A stretch of DNA of 64,000 nt from Dromaius novaehollandiae (taxonomy: Eukaryota > Chordata > Aves > Casuariiformes > Dromaiidae): NCBI RefSeq assembly GCF_036370855.1, contig NC_088111.1:20929501-20993500 (forward strand), in the 5' to 3' direction. The translations under genes were made by a program, and so were the position numbers. Each line of letters starts with the position of its first letter. Positions within the stretch are counted from its first letter, which is position 1. Under the pieces are notes generated by a model. The model saw only the letters and a list, made by a program, of their open reading frames with translations. It was not told the DNA's origin and did no database searches. Below, in pieces: positions 49,901 to 60,600 of this stretch.

Positions 49901-52900
49901 TGTTTGTCTTGTGTTCCTGGCATGTGCTGGACACAAGGGACAGGAGCAGGAACCTTCTCTGCCCAAAATGAGAGCTGGTTAACCCAAAACCATCCTAGTA
50001 ACCTGGTGTTTGGGAGAAGATTTCAGTGCTCATCTCATGCCTGCTAGCTTTCCTCTATGCTTCTCTCGTAGACCATCCCACTCTGCAAAGAGAGTATGAA
50101 AGCCTTCTGACCCTGGAGGGTCTGCAAACCATAGCATCCCAGTGCTTACATAAGCTGCAGCTCCTGCGAGAAGGTGAGGACAGTCCCTGTTTTCGTAGTC
50201 AGGTCTGAATGTGGCTAGCTGTGTTTGAGCGGTAGCCTGGCATCTGTGAGCAGAACATTGTGCACCAACATAGCTTTTCTCTCGGTTATCATTAATGGTA
50301 ATGTGGAATATAAAATTTGGTCTGGTGGGAAGTGAAGCCATGGTATCTGTTTACCACCTATGTGTGTTCAGGAGAGGCTTTTAACTGAACACAGGGGTTG
50401 AATGGCTGCATTCAGAGGGTTGTGATCAGTGGCACGAAGTCTCATTGGAGGCCAGTGATGAGCAGTGAACCCCAGGGGTCAATACAGGGTCCAGTATGGA
50501 CTGTTTTACATCTTCATTAATGATCTAGATGATGGAGCAGAGCATACCCTCAGCAAGTTTGCTGATGATACAAAACTGGGAGGCGCGGCTGATGCACCAG
50601 AGGGGTTGTGCTGCCGTTCAGAGGGACCTCGACAGGCTGGAGAGATGGGCAGACAGGAGTCTCATGAAGTTCAACAAAGGGAAGTGCAAAGTCCTACACC
50701 CGGGGAAGAATAACCCCAGGCACCAGGACAGGCTCCAGTACAAGGGACCAAAGCATCTGTTTTATGAGGAAAGGCTGAGAGAGTTGGGATTCTTTAGCCT
50801 GAAGAAAAGAAGGTTCAGGGGGGTTGTTATCAACTTGTATAAATATGTGAAGGGAGGGTGTAAAGAAGACAGGGCCAGACTCTTTTCAGTGGTGCCCAGT
50901 GACAGGATGAGAGGCAATGGGCACAAACTGAGGCACAGGAAGCTTTGTCTGAATGTAAGAAAACACCTTTTTTACTGCAAGGGCAGCTGAGCTCTCACAC
51001 ATGTTGCCCAGAGGCTGTGATGTCTCCATCCTTGAAGATACTCAGAAGCCTTCTGGACACAGTCAGCCTGCTCTAGGTGGCCCTGCTGGAGCAGAGCAGT
51101 TGGACTAGATGATCTGCAAAGGCCCCTTCCAAGCTCAACTGTTGAGAGAGCTGGGAGACTGCATGCCATGGCTTAACATGTCCTGACTGTGCTATGTGTG
51201 GGGGCTTACCCTGAGTAATATAATGTCATTAGTCATTCATTTGCAGGAACAGTAAGTAGATCCCAAATTCTGGAAATACAGATCTAACTTGCATACTCTT
51301 GCCTTCTACCAATTCTTCCACCCTGACAGCTGCAGAGTCCCAGATGAGGCTGTGTCCAGAGTGCACTGGGGATGCAGGAAGCTGCTGTTCAGACTCTGTT
51401 CCTCCTTGGGGTCAGGCATGTGGCAGTACAGGTGTGTTGGCTGAGCCTCTCCTCTGTTATACCAGCTTCCAGGAGCTGAGGGACCTGTTTGCCTTGAAGA
51501 TGCAAGTGTCAATGCTGAACCAGGAAATTGCCATACAAAAGGTGAGTTAAGGGCGTTAGTGCTAGTGTGTAGAGGTGGAGAAGGGCAGTTGTGGTGCAAC
51601 AGCTGGCAGTAGTGGGTCTTGATGGGGAAGCAGCAGCCCAGCAAACTCTCCCAATGATGTTTCTATATTTATACCTCATGTCCAAGTCCTGTCAGTGCCT
51701 CACTTACTTTGTAGAGAATGGACTTTCTTTTCTTAATGACAGAGCAGATAGCTTTAAATGTCTGACCCACTCCTGCATAGTCTGGGTCATAACTTCCAAG
51801 TGAATTACAGCATACTTCTAATCTTTGGTTTTAACTGATTGAGGCTAGGAAAACTGGATCACTTTTTGGCTACTCTTGTGGAGTTTGGGAGTGGCAGAGG
51901 TTGTTGCTGATGCCTGGAGATCCCTTTTAGTGGCTTATTACTGTCCTATGACGGCACCCACTCTCTCATCCTCTCCTACTTGACCTCTTCGACTAGTGAG
52001 TTTCTCTGCTGTCTGTTCTTGTCCTTTTAATCTCAAACGACTGTGCTGTGCTGCTAATCTTGACTTTACCTTTCTGAGACTGTAAGAACATGATAGGAGG
52101 TCAGTCTCTCCACTAGCCTGAACAGGGTGTTTGCTGCGCAGGGATCACTTGCTCTTCTCAAACTAGAAACAGTAAAGGGTAGAGATGATCTCTGAAATCA
52201 CATCTACCTTCTGCCCGTGACCTACCCTTTGCCATTGACCTGAACAATGGAAACACTGGAAAGCAATTTTTACAAGCCGAGGAAGAGTTACTGTGGTGTC
52301 TGAGTGCACTTCTCCCTCTGGCTGAAGATGTCCTGTGTGAAGGCAGGCAGCAAACTTTTAGCACTATACCCCTGAACTATGGATTGTAGGGTTTTCCCTT
52401 TTACCTGCCCAAAATGCAGTAGTGACCAAAGCCTTCTGCCTGGATACTGTGTTGACTGGCCCTATTCCCTCCGCACATGTATCTATAGACAGGTAGTTTG
52501 TACTCAGTAAGCTCTGAATATCTGAAGTAGTCCTACACAGACTGTGCAAGATAAGTGAAATTCCTGGGAGAGGAAAAGTGAACAGATTTGGTATAGGATA
52601 TGCGAGTCCTTTCAAACCCAGGAGATATACTTCTGGGCCAAGCCTGTCCATTGCCTTTTTATGGAGGAATGCCAAGAATCATAGTAAGTCCTGTTGACTC
52701 TTAGCCTGTCTCTGATGGTGAAGGTCTGTTTCCCCCTATTCTCATGCATCAGGGCAGAGCAGGCAGGCGAAAAAGAGAAGGGGCTTTCCCTTAGGAAAAG
52801 GAGTGGTGTAGCACTTCATATGCCAATTTTCCCCTTAGGTAGCTCTTTATTTTTACAGATCTTAAAATTCTTTCCAAAGATTAGCAGCTGTGTCCTGTCC

Positions 52901-54151
52901 TTGCCTCCTACAGACTTGCAGAGAAAAGGAGAGGAAACCCACAACTTCTGGCTCCCTGCAGGTGTCTTGTACTTCATTCTGTTTAGTTCTTCTTTTGTTT
53001 CCACTACTGAAGCATGCTTTAAGAAATGCGACTATCATGTGCATTCCATTGTCTGCTCTTCTCGTGAGAGCTGTGTACGGTAGGCTGTGTGCAGTTCTGA
53101 TGCACAGAGTGCTCAGAGTTCATTAGCAGATGCCAGCTAGGAAAAAAAAAAAGTCCCTGGAACTTTAAGCGGAAGGTGATGAGGTTTGGAGTTGTCTGTG
53201 TGGGGCAAAATGCGTTTCTGAGGGTTAATTCAAGACTGGCAAAGGAAAAGCTTGTTTTCTTCCTCTGTTAGTGAGTTCTCCTGTGCTTGAGTTGTCAGTC
53301 ACAGTCATCATCCTAGAGCTTTGAGCTGTAAGTTATGCTGAGACAGGGCCATTGAGTCCTTTGAGAGTGTGGACTGACATTACAAGCTAGGCTTAATAAG
53401 CCAGAGGTGAGGGCAGGGAACGTAGGACAGCTTTAGCATCCCCAGTAAGCTGTGCTGCTGCCAGGAAGGAGGTGCAGCTTTATTCTGCGTGGGTTGGAGT
53501 TGTCCACTTGCACATCTGTCCCATATTAATGTAACCCAAATGGGAAGTGACAAGAACAGTCATAAGCGAAGGGTTGGACTTACCAGTGCTGTGTAAAGCT
53601 GTCCACTGTGTGGTCACAGACCTCTCAAAGCGGCATCTTCATGCATGTTTGCCGTCAGCTTGCCATAGGAAGCTGGTCTCACCCCAGCACTGGGCCATCT
53701 TTGCAGTAACAGTGCTGTCGGAGGTAGTGGAGGAACAGCACTACCATTTATCCTGCATATTTAGAAACACTGAATGGCTGCTGGTGTACTTCAGTGAGCA
53801 GAGGATGAACAACTCTGCTATTGTTAAATATGACAAAAGAAAGCTATCATCTACCAATTAGCTGCTTATTACTCATGCTCTTCTGCTTAGATTTCACTTC
53901 TTTATGCAGCCACTTCATTTCATGGAGTCTTTGGGGAAAAAAAAAAAAAAAAAAAAAAGGCTCTGGCTCTACTGTGGTGACAAATCTCCTTTGCTTCTGT
54001 CCAGGTCATGATGGCAGAACTCCTGCCTGTTCTGGAATCCAGACTTCACCCAGAGGCTTCAGCAATTCAGCTGTATCGGGCAATTTACACACAGCTCTGT
54101 GAAGGTGGCAAGCGATTCCCTGTGCTGGTGAGAGATGAGCTGGCAGAATGA
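43942..54151 (+). CDS. TEDC2: TEDC2, tubulin epsilon and delta complex protein 2 (ten coding exons)
   Basis: TEDC2 works with TEDC1, delta-tubulin and epsilon-tubulin at centrioles, where the complex is needed for stable triplet microtubules. That role is known for the family and is not visible here. Coding exons: 43942-43967, 44047-44145, 44507-44562, 45059-45743, 47179-47232, 49252-49336, 49727-49835 (or from 49712), 50072-50173, 51330-51541 and 54005-54151. All junctions are GT-AG and all phases close, giving 524 (or 529) residues. Recognition rests on four blocks resembling the mammalian protein: N-terminal MLPAGC followed by an Ala/Arg-rich helix, [39 protein letters not shown], and the C-terminal [20 protein letters not shown] plus AELLPVL...QLCEGGKRF...RDELAE. 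The protein is longer than the human one (about 430 residues as I recall), mostly through exon 4. The start codon has a weak Kozak context (C at -3) but matches the conserved N-terminus. Confidence 0.93.
44047..44145 (+). CDS. TEDC2: TEDC2 coding exon 2
   Basis: It follows the acceptor CCTTGCAG and ends at the donor GTGAGT. It encodes an Ala/Arg/Glu-rich helix from [17 protein letters not shown] to RALLGRW, with the final Trp codon split across the junction. Confidence 0.9.
44507..44562 (+). CDS. TEDC2: TEDC2 coding exon 3
   Basis: It lies between the acceptor GCCTAG and the donor CAAG|GTGAGC. It encodes an acidic, Ser-rich linker ([18 protein letters not shown]). Phases match exons 2 and 4. 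Confidence 0.85.
45059..45743 (+). CDS. TEDC2: TEDC2 coding exon 4 (large)
   Basis: The acceptor is CTCTTGCAG and the donor GGG|GTAAGT. It opens with [20 protein letters not shown], the best conserved N-terminal helix. About 190 residues of Lys/Ser/Ala-rich, probably disordered sequence follow with no recognised domain. It accounts for most of the extra length over the mammalian protein. Confidence 0.93.
45744..47178 (+). other. TEDC2 intron 4
   Basis: This is a 1435-base intron. No transposon, RNA gene or hidden exon is recognised. Confidence 0.7.
47179..47232 (+). CDS. TEDC2: TEDC2 coding exon 5
   Basis: It has the acceptor TTTTGCAG and the donor CAG|GTAAGC. It encodes [17 protein letters not shown], matching the short basic LRLP-FRKA block of the family, in phase with both neighbours. 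It was found by phase and motif because it is too short for ordinary ORF detection. Confidence 0.85.
47233..49251 (+). other. TEDC2 intron 5
   Basis: This is a 2019-base, AT-leaning intron. No repeat or additional exon is supported. Confidence 0.65.
49252..49336 (+). CDS. TEDC2: TEDC2 coding exon 6
   Basis: The acceptor is TTTTAAG. It encodes [19 protein letters not shown], then RFIERIQTT, matching the W...SS.DAAAA family block. The donor GTATCC is weak, but it is the only GT that ends the similarity in a phase compatible with exon 7. Reading on gives about 40 unrelated residues and then a stop. Confidence 0.75.
49727..49835 (+). CDS. TEDC2: TEDC2 coding exon 7
   Basis: It encodes [17 protein letters not shown], then [19 protein letters not shown], and ends at CAG|GTAAAA. 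The start is ambiguous: TTTGAG before 49727 and CTTAAG before 49712 are both in phase, and the second adds LLLFE. The SPAEIEEEV stretch corresponds to the family's S-A-E-V-E-A-E block before the conserved helix. Confidence 0.75.
50072..50173 (+). CDS. TEDC2: TEDC2 coding exon 8
   Basis: It lies between the acceptor CTCGTAG and the donor GAAG|GTGAGG. It encodes [20 protein letters not shown] and then LQLLRE, the most diagnostic block for TEDC2. Confidence 0.93.
50418..51143 (+). mobile_element. CR1 LINE copy 3 in TEDC2 intron 8, internally deleted
   Basis: This CR1 fragment is in the sense orientation within the intron. It opens in the RT C-terminal part ([20 protein letters not shown], including the FADD catalytic motif), runs to the block ending [10 protein letters not shown], then drops several hundred bases at about 50732. 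It rejoins at [12 protein letters not shown] and continues through the 3' UTR to the typical CCCCTTCCAAGCTCAACTGTT end. The first 275 bases are very close to copy 1, so these copies belong to one subfamily. Stops and the deletion leave no function. There is no sign that it adds an exon. Confidence 0.92.
51330..51541 (+). CDS. TEDC2: TEDC2 coding exon 9
   Basis: It has the acceptor CTGACAG and the donor AAAAG|GTGAGT. A Cys/Ser/Gly-rich variable stretch is followed by the conserved helix [20 protein letters not shown] and EIAIQK. It ends in phase 0. Confidence 0.92.
51542..54004 (+). other. TEDC2 intron 9
   Basis: This is a 2463-base intron, the longest in the gene. It holds no recognised transposon. 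An A22 run (53937-53958) lies 46 bases before the acceptor TGTCCAG, where a polypyrimidine tract still follows it. Confidence 0.7.
53937..53958. repeat. A22 homopolymer near the exon 10 acceptor
   Basis: Twenty-two A in a row are read directly in intron 9. No retrotransposed sequence is recognised immediately upstream of it, so it is listed as a simple repeat. Confidence 0.9.
54005..54151 (+). CDS. TEDC2: TEDC2 coding exon 10 (terminal)
   Basis: It follows the acceptor TGTCCAG. It encodes [20 protein letters not shown] and continues through [16 protein letters not shown] to RDELAE before TGA. The C-terminus matches the family closely, so the gene is not truncated. Confidence 0.95.
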   Translation, partial: VMMAELLPVLESRLHPEASAIQLYRAIYTQLCEGGKRFPVLVRDELAE

Positions 54152-54203
54152 TCCTGCGTGACCCTCCTGCCAGCCATTCACGCAACCAGAGGCAGTTCTA
54201 AGC

Positions 54204-54209
54204 AATAAA
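54204..54209 (+). terminator. TEDC2 polyadenylation signal AATAAA
   Basis: A canonical AATAAA lies 53 bases after the stop codon, with a GT/T-rich stretch (TGCCTGTTTGTTG) about 25 bases further on. The 3' UTR would be roughly 80 bases. Confidence 0.8.
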
Positions 54210-57200
54210 TCTTTTCTATTAACTTTTACTCTGCCTGTTTGTTGAACTGAAGAAAATTAAATTTCACTTTTTTGTTTTTCTTTCTTTTTATATTCCCTTA
54301 GAATTTGCCAGCTCTGAGGCTCTGTGAAGCCCCTCCAGGGTTTCTGTGGATACTGGTGTTGGGTTTTCTTCCAAGGTCTGTCTCTCCAGCTAGCTCTAGT
54401 TTCTTGACCCCTTCAGCTGTCACAGGCTTCTATAGTCAGACAGTGTAGCTAGCAATAAAACATGATTTACACTGTTGATAAGACCGCCACACTATGGTGG
54501 AGTACAACTTTCCAGCAGCTGAAATTTTGGAGAACCTGAGCTGCTGCCTCCTTACTATTGTATTCATTAGCTGGCACATAATTATAGTACTCACTAACTA
54601 GTATTCACTAGCTAACAGCATTATTGATGTATTTATGCACACAAGCTTAGACCACGTATGTTAATGCCTCAGAACTCCCTGGTTTGCAAGCAACTCTTCT
54701 GAGCAGGGTTGGTACCCGGACTTCCTTCCGGCTAGAACTGTTCCTTTTATTAGCCTGTCAGTCACATCGCTGCTCAGTTCAGGGCCCCTTCAGGCAGCTT
54801 CACAACTTGACAGGTTCTTTCATAATTACTTATAACTGAAATACCTTCATTGGATCGTGTTACCTTGTGACTGTGGCTGAGACAGTGGTCTAAGCAGGGA
54901 TGGGTTTTCTGCGCTTAGAGAAAAGATGTTTCCGAAGTCCGGATGCAGCAAGAAAGAGCTGATAAAGCAGCCCAGTAGATGGCACTCGGCCCTCTGTGTT
55001 ACTGCTGAACCAGAGCCAGTTTGTGCCGGAGGAGCAGTCTTTTAGGGTGACTAATGCAGTATCCTGCCCTCCTCTGAAAAAATATGGATTCTATGGCAAT
55101 TCTGACCTTGGCAACATGGCATAATTCCAGCTTCGGTTGTTCCTGGCCTCTTAAGTCTTCACTTGCAATTGCTAGACCCCACGGCATTGTCATGAGACAA
55201 AAGCAATGCTCTAGGGTCATGTGGAATGCCTCTGCTTGTGAGCATTACAAAGTCCGTTTAGAGAAGGGTCACTGTGTACCGTTGCAGCATTTTTACTGCT
55301 TATTACACTTTGACTCATGCTGTATCTCTTAGCTGGGTTAAAACCGTTTGCTCAGAGGGATTTCAGTCTTTAAGATAATGACCAGTGCCAGCGTTGTTTT
55401 CTTTCAGGTTTTTCGGCACAGCAGCAACAGTTGTGTCACTTCCAAATGACTGGCCTTTTTTGAGAGTTTCAGAAATCACTGAAAAGCCACCCATATGTTA
55501 GATGAAAATCACATCCATTACTTTCAGTGAGTTTTGTATTGCATTCAGATCTTGGTAGGCAGTCGGTATTTGATTTCCTATGGAACGTGTGGTCAGGGCA
55601 GCTTTGATGTGTGCAGCAGGAATATCTACCAGCCACCCTTCACTGAAGAGCTGTGTGAACAGGAATATCTGCTTGTCAGTCTCATGTATTTTATCTAAAT
55701 GCTTGTTCTCTTTTTTGTTTGTTTTATTTTTTGTTCTGCGTTCATGTATGGAGATGTGCGAACAGCTGGGTGTCAGGACAGAGATACAGTGCTGAGCTGC
55801 TGTATGGGACAATTGTATATGACCTTTTGGTTTCCTTCACAGACTTGGAAAAGTGGTTTAGCATGAATGTGTAAGTAATATAGAGAAGTCTTGTTCCAGA
55901 TTTCTTTTTTGCCCCAGACTCAAAGCGTGCTTTCTCTGCCTGAATAGATCTCTGCCTTTGCAAGACATCTGAATGTGGTTATACGCAGGAAAGTATGGTA
56001 ATTCATTTGAAATCTGGGATGAGGGGAAGAAGCTAGAGGCTTTTCACTATTAGATTGGTAAGACCTGCCACTGGGAGTCATGTTTCCCTAGATTTGGGGG
56101 AGTTGTCACAAGCTGCTTATGTATGGAGGGTACAGAAGGAGAGTAAGGAAGCCTGAAAAACAAAGTTGCCTTCCCTATTACAAAATTGCGCTGCGTAGTT
56201 CTATTGTGCGTGAGCTGGCTGGGCTGTTTGGCAGGAGTTGCCCTGCCAGTGCCAAGAGCTGCGCTCAACAGCAACAGCTCTTGCCATCATGCAACTAAGA
56301 TGGGGAGGTCCAGGTCCAGCTAAAGCACAGTTTGGATGCTTAGCCTTCATCCTCAGGGCATGTGAGCACAGGGAGCCTGGGGGCAGATGGGTCAGTGCAG
56401 CGGTGCCTGGTTGTGGGTTAGGAGGAGGCACATCTGGCAATGAATTAATGGCCCACAGCACAGAGCCTGAGTTGCAGGAGACTTAAGGTTTGGGTTTGAG
56501 TCTCCTTTCCCCTGGGCTGGAAGGAGCACGTGAAAGCTCTGTGAAGGTGTTTAGCCTCCTTCCGCTCTGCAGCATGCAGAAAAGTCTTGCCTTGTTTACA
56601 CCTGTTTGTCTGCTGGGAAAACTGTCCTGTGGGCAATGGTTTGACCAGTGCCAGCATAGTAAAATCTCTTGATTAAGGGACTGCTTACAAGAGCAAACAC
56701 TCTGCCTCCTAAATGAACGTGGTCATATGCCAGAGACATCAACATCTGCATGTTTGACTGAATTTTACAGATGCCATTTGGTATTGTTAGTTAGCAGGCT
56801 GTTACCCTAACTTTTCTCTGTAAGGGCTGTATTAGTCATGAAGCACCTGCTTCTTCGCTCAGAGCAGTCCAGTGAAAACTGGCAGCAACTTTACTGACAC
56901 AACAAGGACTACACAGATGTGAAAGGAGTGTGAAAAAGCAACTGAGTTCACAGAATTGGGATATCATGGGGAGGAATTGTTGCACACTCAAAAGGCGAAC
57001 TAAAAATGTAAGAGGGGTGCAGAATGGGAGCACAGCTCCCAGTGCGATGCCTGGCAGGTATCTGGTTTGTTCTGTGCCTCTGCATGTGTCATGTGGTTTT
57101 GTTGCTCTTCCTACACCATATGAAAAGGATTTTATAATTTTCATAAATGTGTAAGACTTTAAATCATTTGGGTGACTCACTTATCTCTGCTGTAGCACAA

Positions 57201-57622
57201 GACTCATTTGAAATGAAGTATGAAGATTGAATAGCAGCTTAACTCAGTGTTGGGAGGGGGCTCATTTTTGTTACAAGAAGTGCAACTATTATAAAAAGAA
57301 ATGACTCTGGTGCATCATACTGAGATGAAGGGGGAAAAAAAAGACAGAACAGGGTGGCTGTGATGTCAGTGGATTACAAGAAATACATAAAATATGCAAT
57401 ATTTCCTGAAAGAGATGGATGATATTCGTGTCGTGTAGATATGAGCTGTGGCAAAGCACAGCGAGGGTCAAAGAAGAATAGCATCTATTCTCTTCCTGCT
57501 TTGTTCCCTATAGTGGAGCGTTAGTGTTCTTCTTATCACGCTATCCAAGTGCATGAAGCTGGATCCTAGGAGGAGGCACGCGCGCACGCTCTCTCTTGCG
57601 CATTCTCCCTCTCCCTCCCCCT

Positions 57623-57634
57623 CCCCCCCCCCCC
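57623..57634. repeat. C12 run in a pyrimidine-rich tract
   Basis: Twelve C follow CTCCCTCTCCCTCCCC, making a roughly 35-base pyrimidine tract. It is a simple repeat. Confidence 0.85.
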
Positions 57635-60600
57635 AAATCTGTGGCATTAAAGCATCTACAACTACTCTAGCTTGCCTTTTCCACCAGTTTCCTTCCTTTT
57701 CCTCTGTGACTTCTCCAGTTAGGGTTTTTATTTTGCAAATATGACCGACCTGTGGGAAGAACGAGGCAGTGCTTCTGTTAGTACACGCTGTGGTCCCTAG
57801 GCACTCTTTACAGGCTTCCATGCACAGTACTCTCTTCTGATTAGGTCTGGATGTTGATCTTGTTGAACCTCCAAGGATTTTATGTTGTGTGTATTCTCAG
57901 CTATGCCACAAAGTGCTTGCTACAGCTCCTTTTTTGAGAGAAGCAGCATGCAGAGGCTAAAGAGTACGGCTTTAGGGATCCTCTGCATCTAAAATAGAAA
58001 TAATGAAAGCCTTTCTCAGTAAGAAACAAGGCAAATCTCATCCACAGTGATGGACTTCCCAGCTGTCCAGGTAGGCAGCACAGGCTAGGATTTGGAGAAG
58101 CAAAATGAAAGGAATTGTATGCAATAACTGAATTTCATCAATGAGCAGGTTAAGCTAAACACAAGACAGTTGAAATTGGAGCAGCCCCCAAGCTCTCTCA
58201 GTAGATAATAAATTTGCTGCCAGCATTATTCTCCAAATTAACCCACTGTGTGACTTTCAGAGAGCAGGCTGCTTACTTAAAACACTGTATGTCATTAAGT
58301 CTGTAGCACGAACATCTGAATTTGCCATTTGTTGGATACCGTGTACTCTGTCACATCAGTTGGATTGTTAGAAATAGCATTACTGAAAAGGGCTGAGAAT
58401 ATCTTGGGTTTTTTGGATAGAAAACTTCTATTTGTAGTAGAAATAGAGGTTTTTTCTCTTATCTATTTTTTTTCCTCTTAGGACAATCTCTTTCCTGAGT
58501 TACAGAAATCAGATTGTGACTGACGTTGGTACTGACCATTTTTACTTATGTAATCCTGCAGCATCATAACAGAAATGCAGAGGGTTTACAGTGAGGAAAA
58601 CAACCTCTTCAAAAAGTCTTTAGTGTATGAGATTTGAATTTGGGTGAAGCTTTGCTGAGAAATTTTATGCCAGCATCTGACAGATTTGCAAACGATTATT
58701 GTCAGCGTATTACAAGCGTGTGCAAACCCTGCCGAGTACACCAGCCCCGGGTAACGGAGGAATCGTAACGCTCCTGTGGTCTGTCCCAGGACTTCAGGTT
58801 CTCAGGATCCTGTAAGCGATGAATTGAAAATGCATGATAGCTTTATAAAAAGTTGTGCAGGGGAAAGCTGAGAAAAAAGGACTACAGATTTTTGGCAGAA
58901 AGCCCGTTCAAGGTTGTACAGTTTCCAGCCCTGAATTTTATCACCTGATGGAGTCATTGAAGGGCTCTCTCTGACTGCAGTGGTTGACAGATCTGACGCC
59001 AGCAGCTCTGTGCTTTTTATTTGTAAAATGGAGACTGATATTATTTCAAATGTCTTCTAGCTCTGTTTTGCCACGTTTATGCTCTCTGGAGCAAGGCCTC
59101 TTTCTTTAAGCATATATGCTGGGTCTAGCACAGGGAATGTCTGATTTCACTGGAAACTTCCTTGTCCTCCTGCACTTCAGAAGAAAACAAATCCCTGATT
59201 GTAATTCAGTCTGACGTGAAAACAATCATTAAATAGATATTAAAATTCCTATTATCCACCATACAGATCAAATGCTGTTTTTTGTAACATCAAAACCATC
59301 ATCCAGGAGAACTATCAGCCTTGATTTTAATTTGTGAAAAAAAGAAGAGCTTTAGCACTGTAGTCGCGAAAAATCTGTTGCTTGTTAATTAACCTGAGCC
59401 CAGTTAGAAAGAAGAGGGCAGGGACCAGTGTTCCTCATATGCCAGAATACAAAGAGCTGGTAGAGAAAAAAGTTAAAAGGGAGTTTTGAACTTATTTCAG
59501 AAGGGGACATGTTACAGCAAGAAGCTATTTAGACCACAAACGGAGACCTTTGTCTTATCTTTAGATAGGATAAGCAAATGGACAGTGGACCTGCAGATAG
59601 GATAGGAAAAAGCAAACAGAAGGCAAGCTCTGAGTCAATGGAGGAGACTAACCCCAGAGAAAAGCCCATCTGAAATCTCCTTTCCTGTTTCCCAAGGACA
59701 GAAACTCCCAGTTTGCTTGGGCTTGTTGGTTGTACGTGTTTAGGCATCTTCTCCACCCTTGCATATACAATGGAAAACAATTAGTCTCATTTCATTTCTA
59801 ATTTAAGACCAAAAAAAATGAGGGAAACAATGCATGTGTTCAAGTCAGTAAGATCTCAAAGCAGGGTTGCTTTATGCACTGGCCATTACATTTTGCTGCA
59901 CCTCCAGCATTTTCTGATCCTTTTTCCCCCGCTACTAAAAATATTGGGCCGTGTATCAATTAATGAAGTTTGCATATCCTTGTAGCGACCGGCCAATGTT
60001 GGAATTCTGACAACGTGCATTGCCTGAGGATCTTGCCTGCTTTCTTTTGGCTTTGATTCGAAGTATTGGAATATACAACCTATCTTTTTTTTGGTATGGA
60101 GCCTATTATAGGGCATATCGACAGTCAGTCTTGCTTTTTGAGATTATTGGGCAACTCGTTGCCTTCACACAAGATGTTGGGCATCTGCAGTTTCAATTGT
60201 CTTTAGGAGAAAATAAGTATCCAGTGCCAACCAGATACTCATGCGCATAGGAGGTGAGAGCATGAGAGTGATAATTTAAAACAAAAAAAAAGGAGAAGAA
60301 AGAAAAAGCCTACCTTTTAAAAATTAATGATCTTGCAAACACTTTACAGTGCTTTAGTGATGATTGTGTGCTGGCTGTATAATTGTACAGTGGGCCAGAA
60401 TTCAAATCGCTGGAAGCAGAGATGAATGAGGTATGGTGTTTTTCATATTTTAACAAGTTGGGACTCCATATAAATTTAAGCAACACTATGTCTTTCTCTG
60501 AGCTTCTAAGGCTCACTTTTAGCATAATTGGGAAATACGTGGTGTTTAGCAGAATCCCCACAGGATAATGGACATTATCAATCCTAACTACCTGGTTTTA

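Noticed and set aside
54297..54420. Possible extra exon after TEDC2
   Set aside because: The CCTTAG acceptor-like site is followed by sequence without family similarity, and the stop and AATAAA come earlier.
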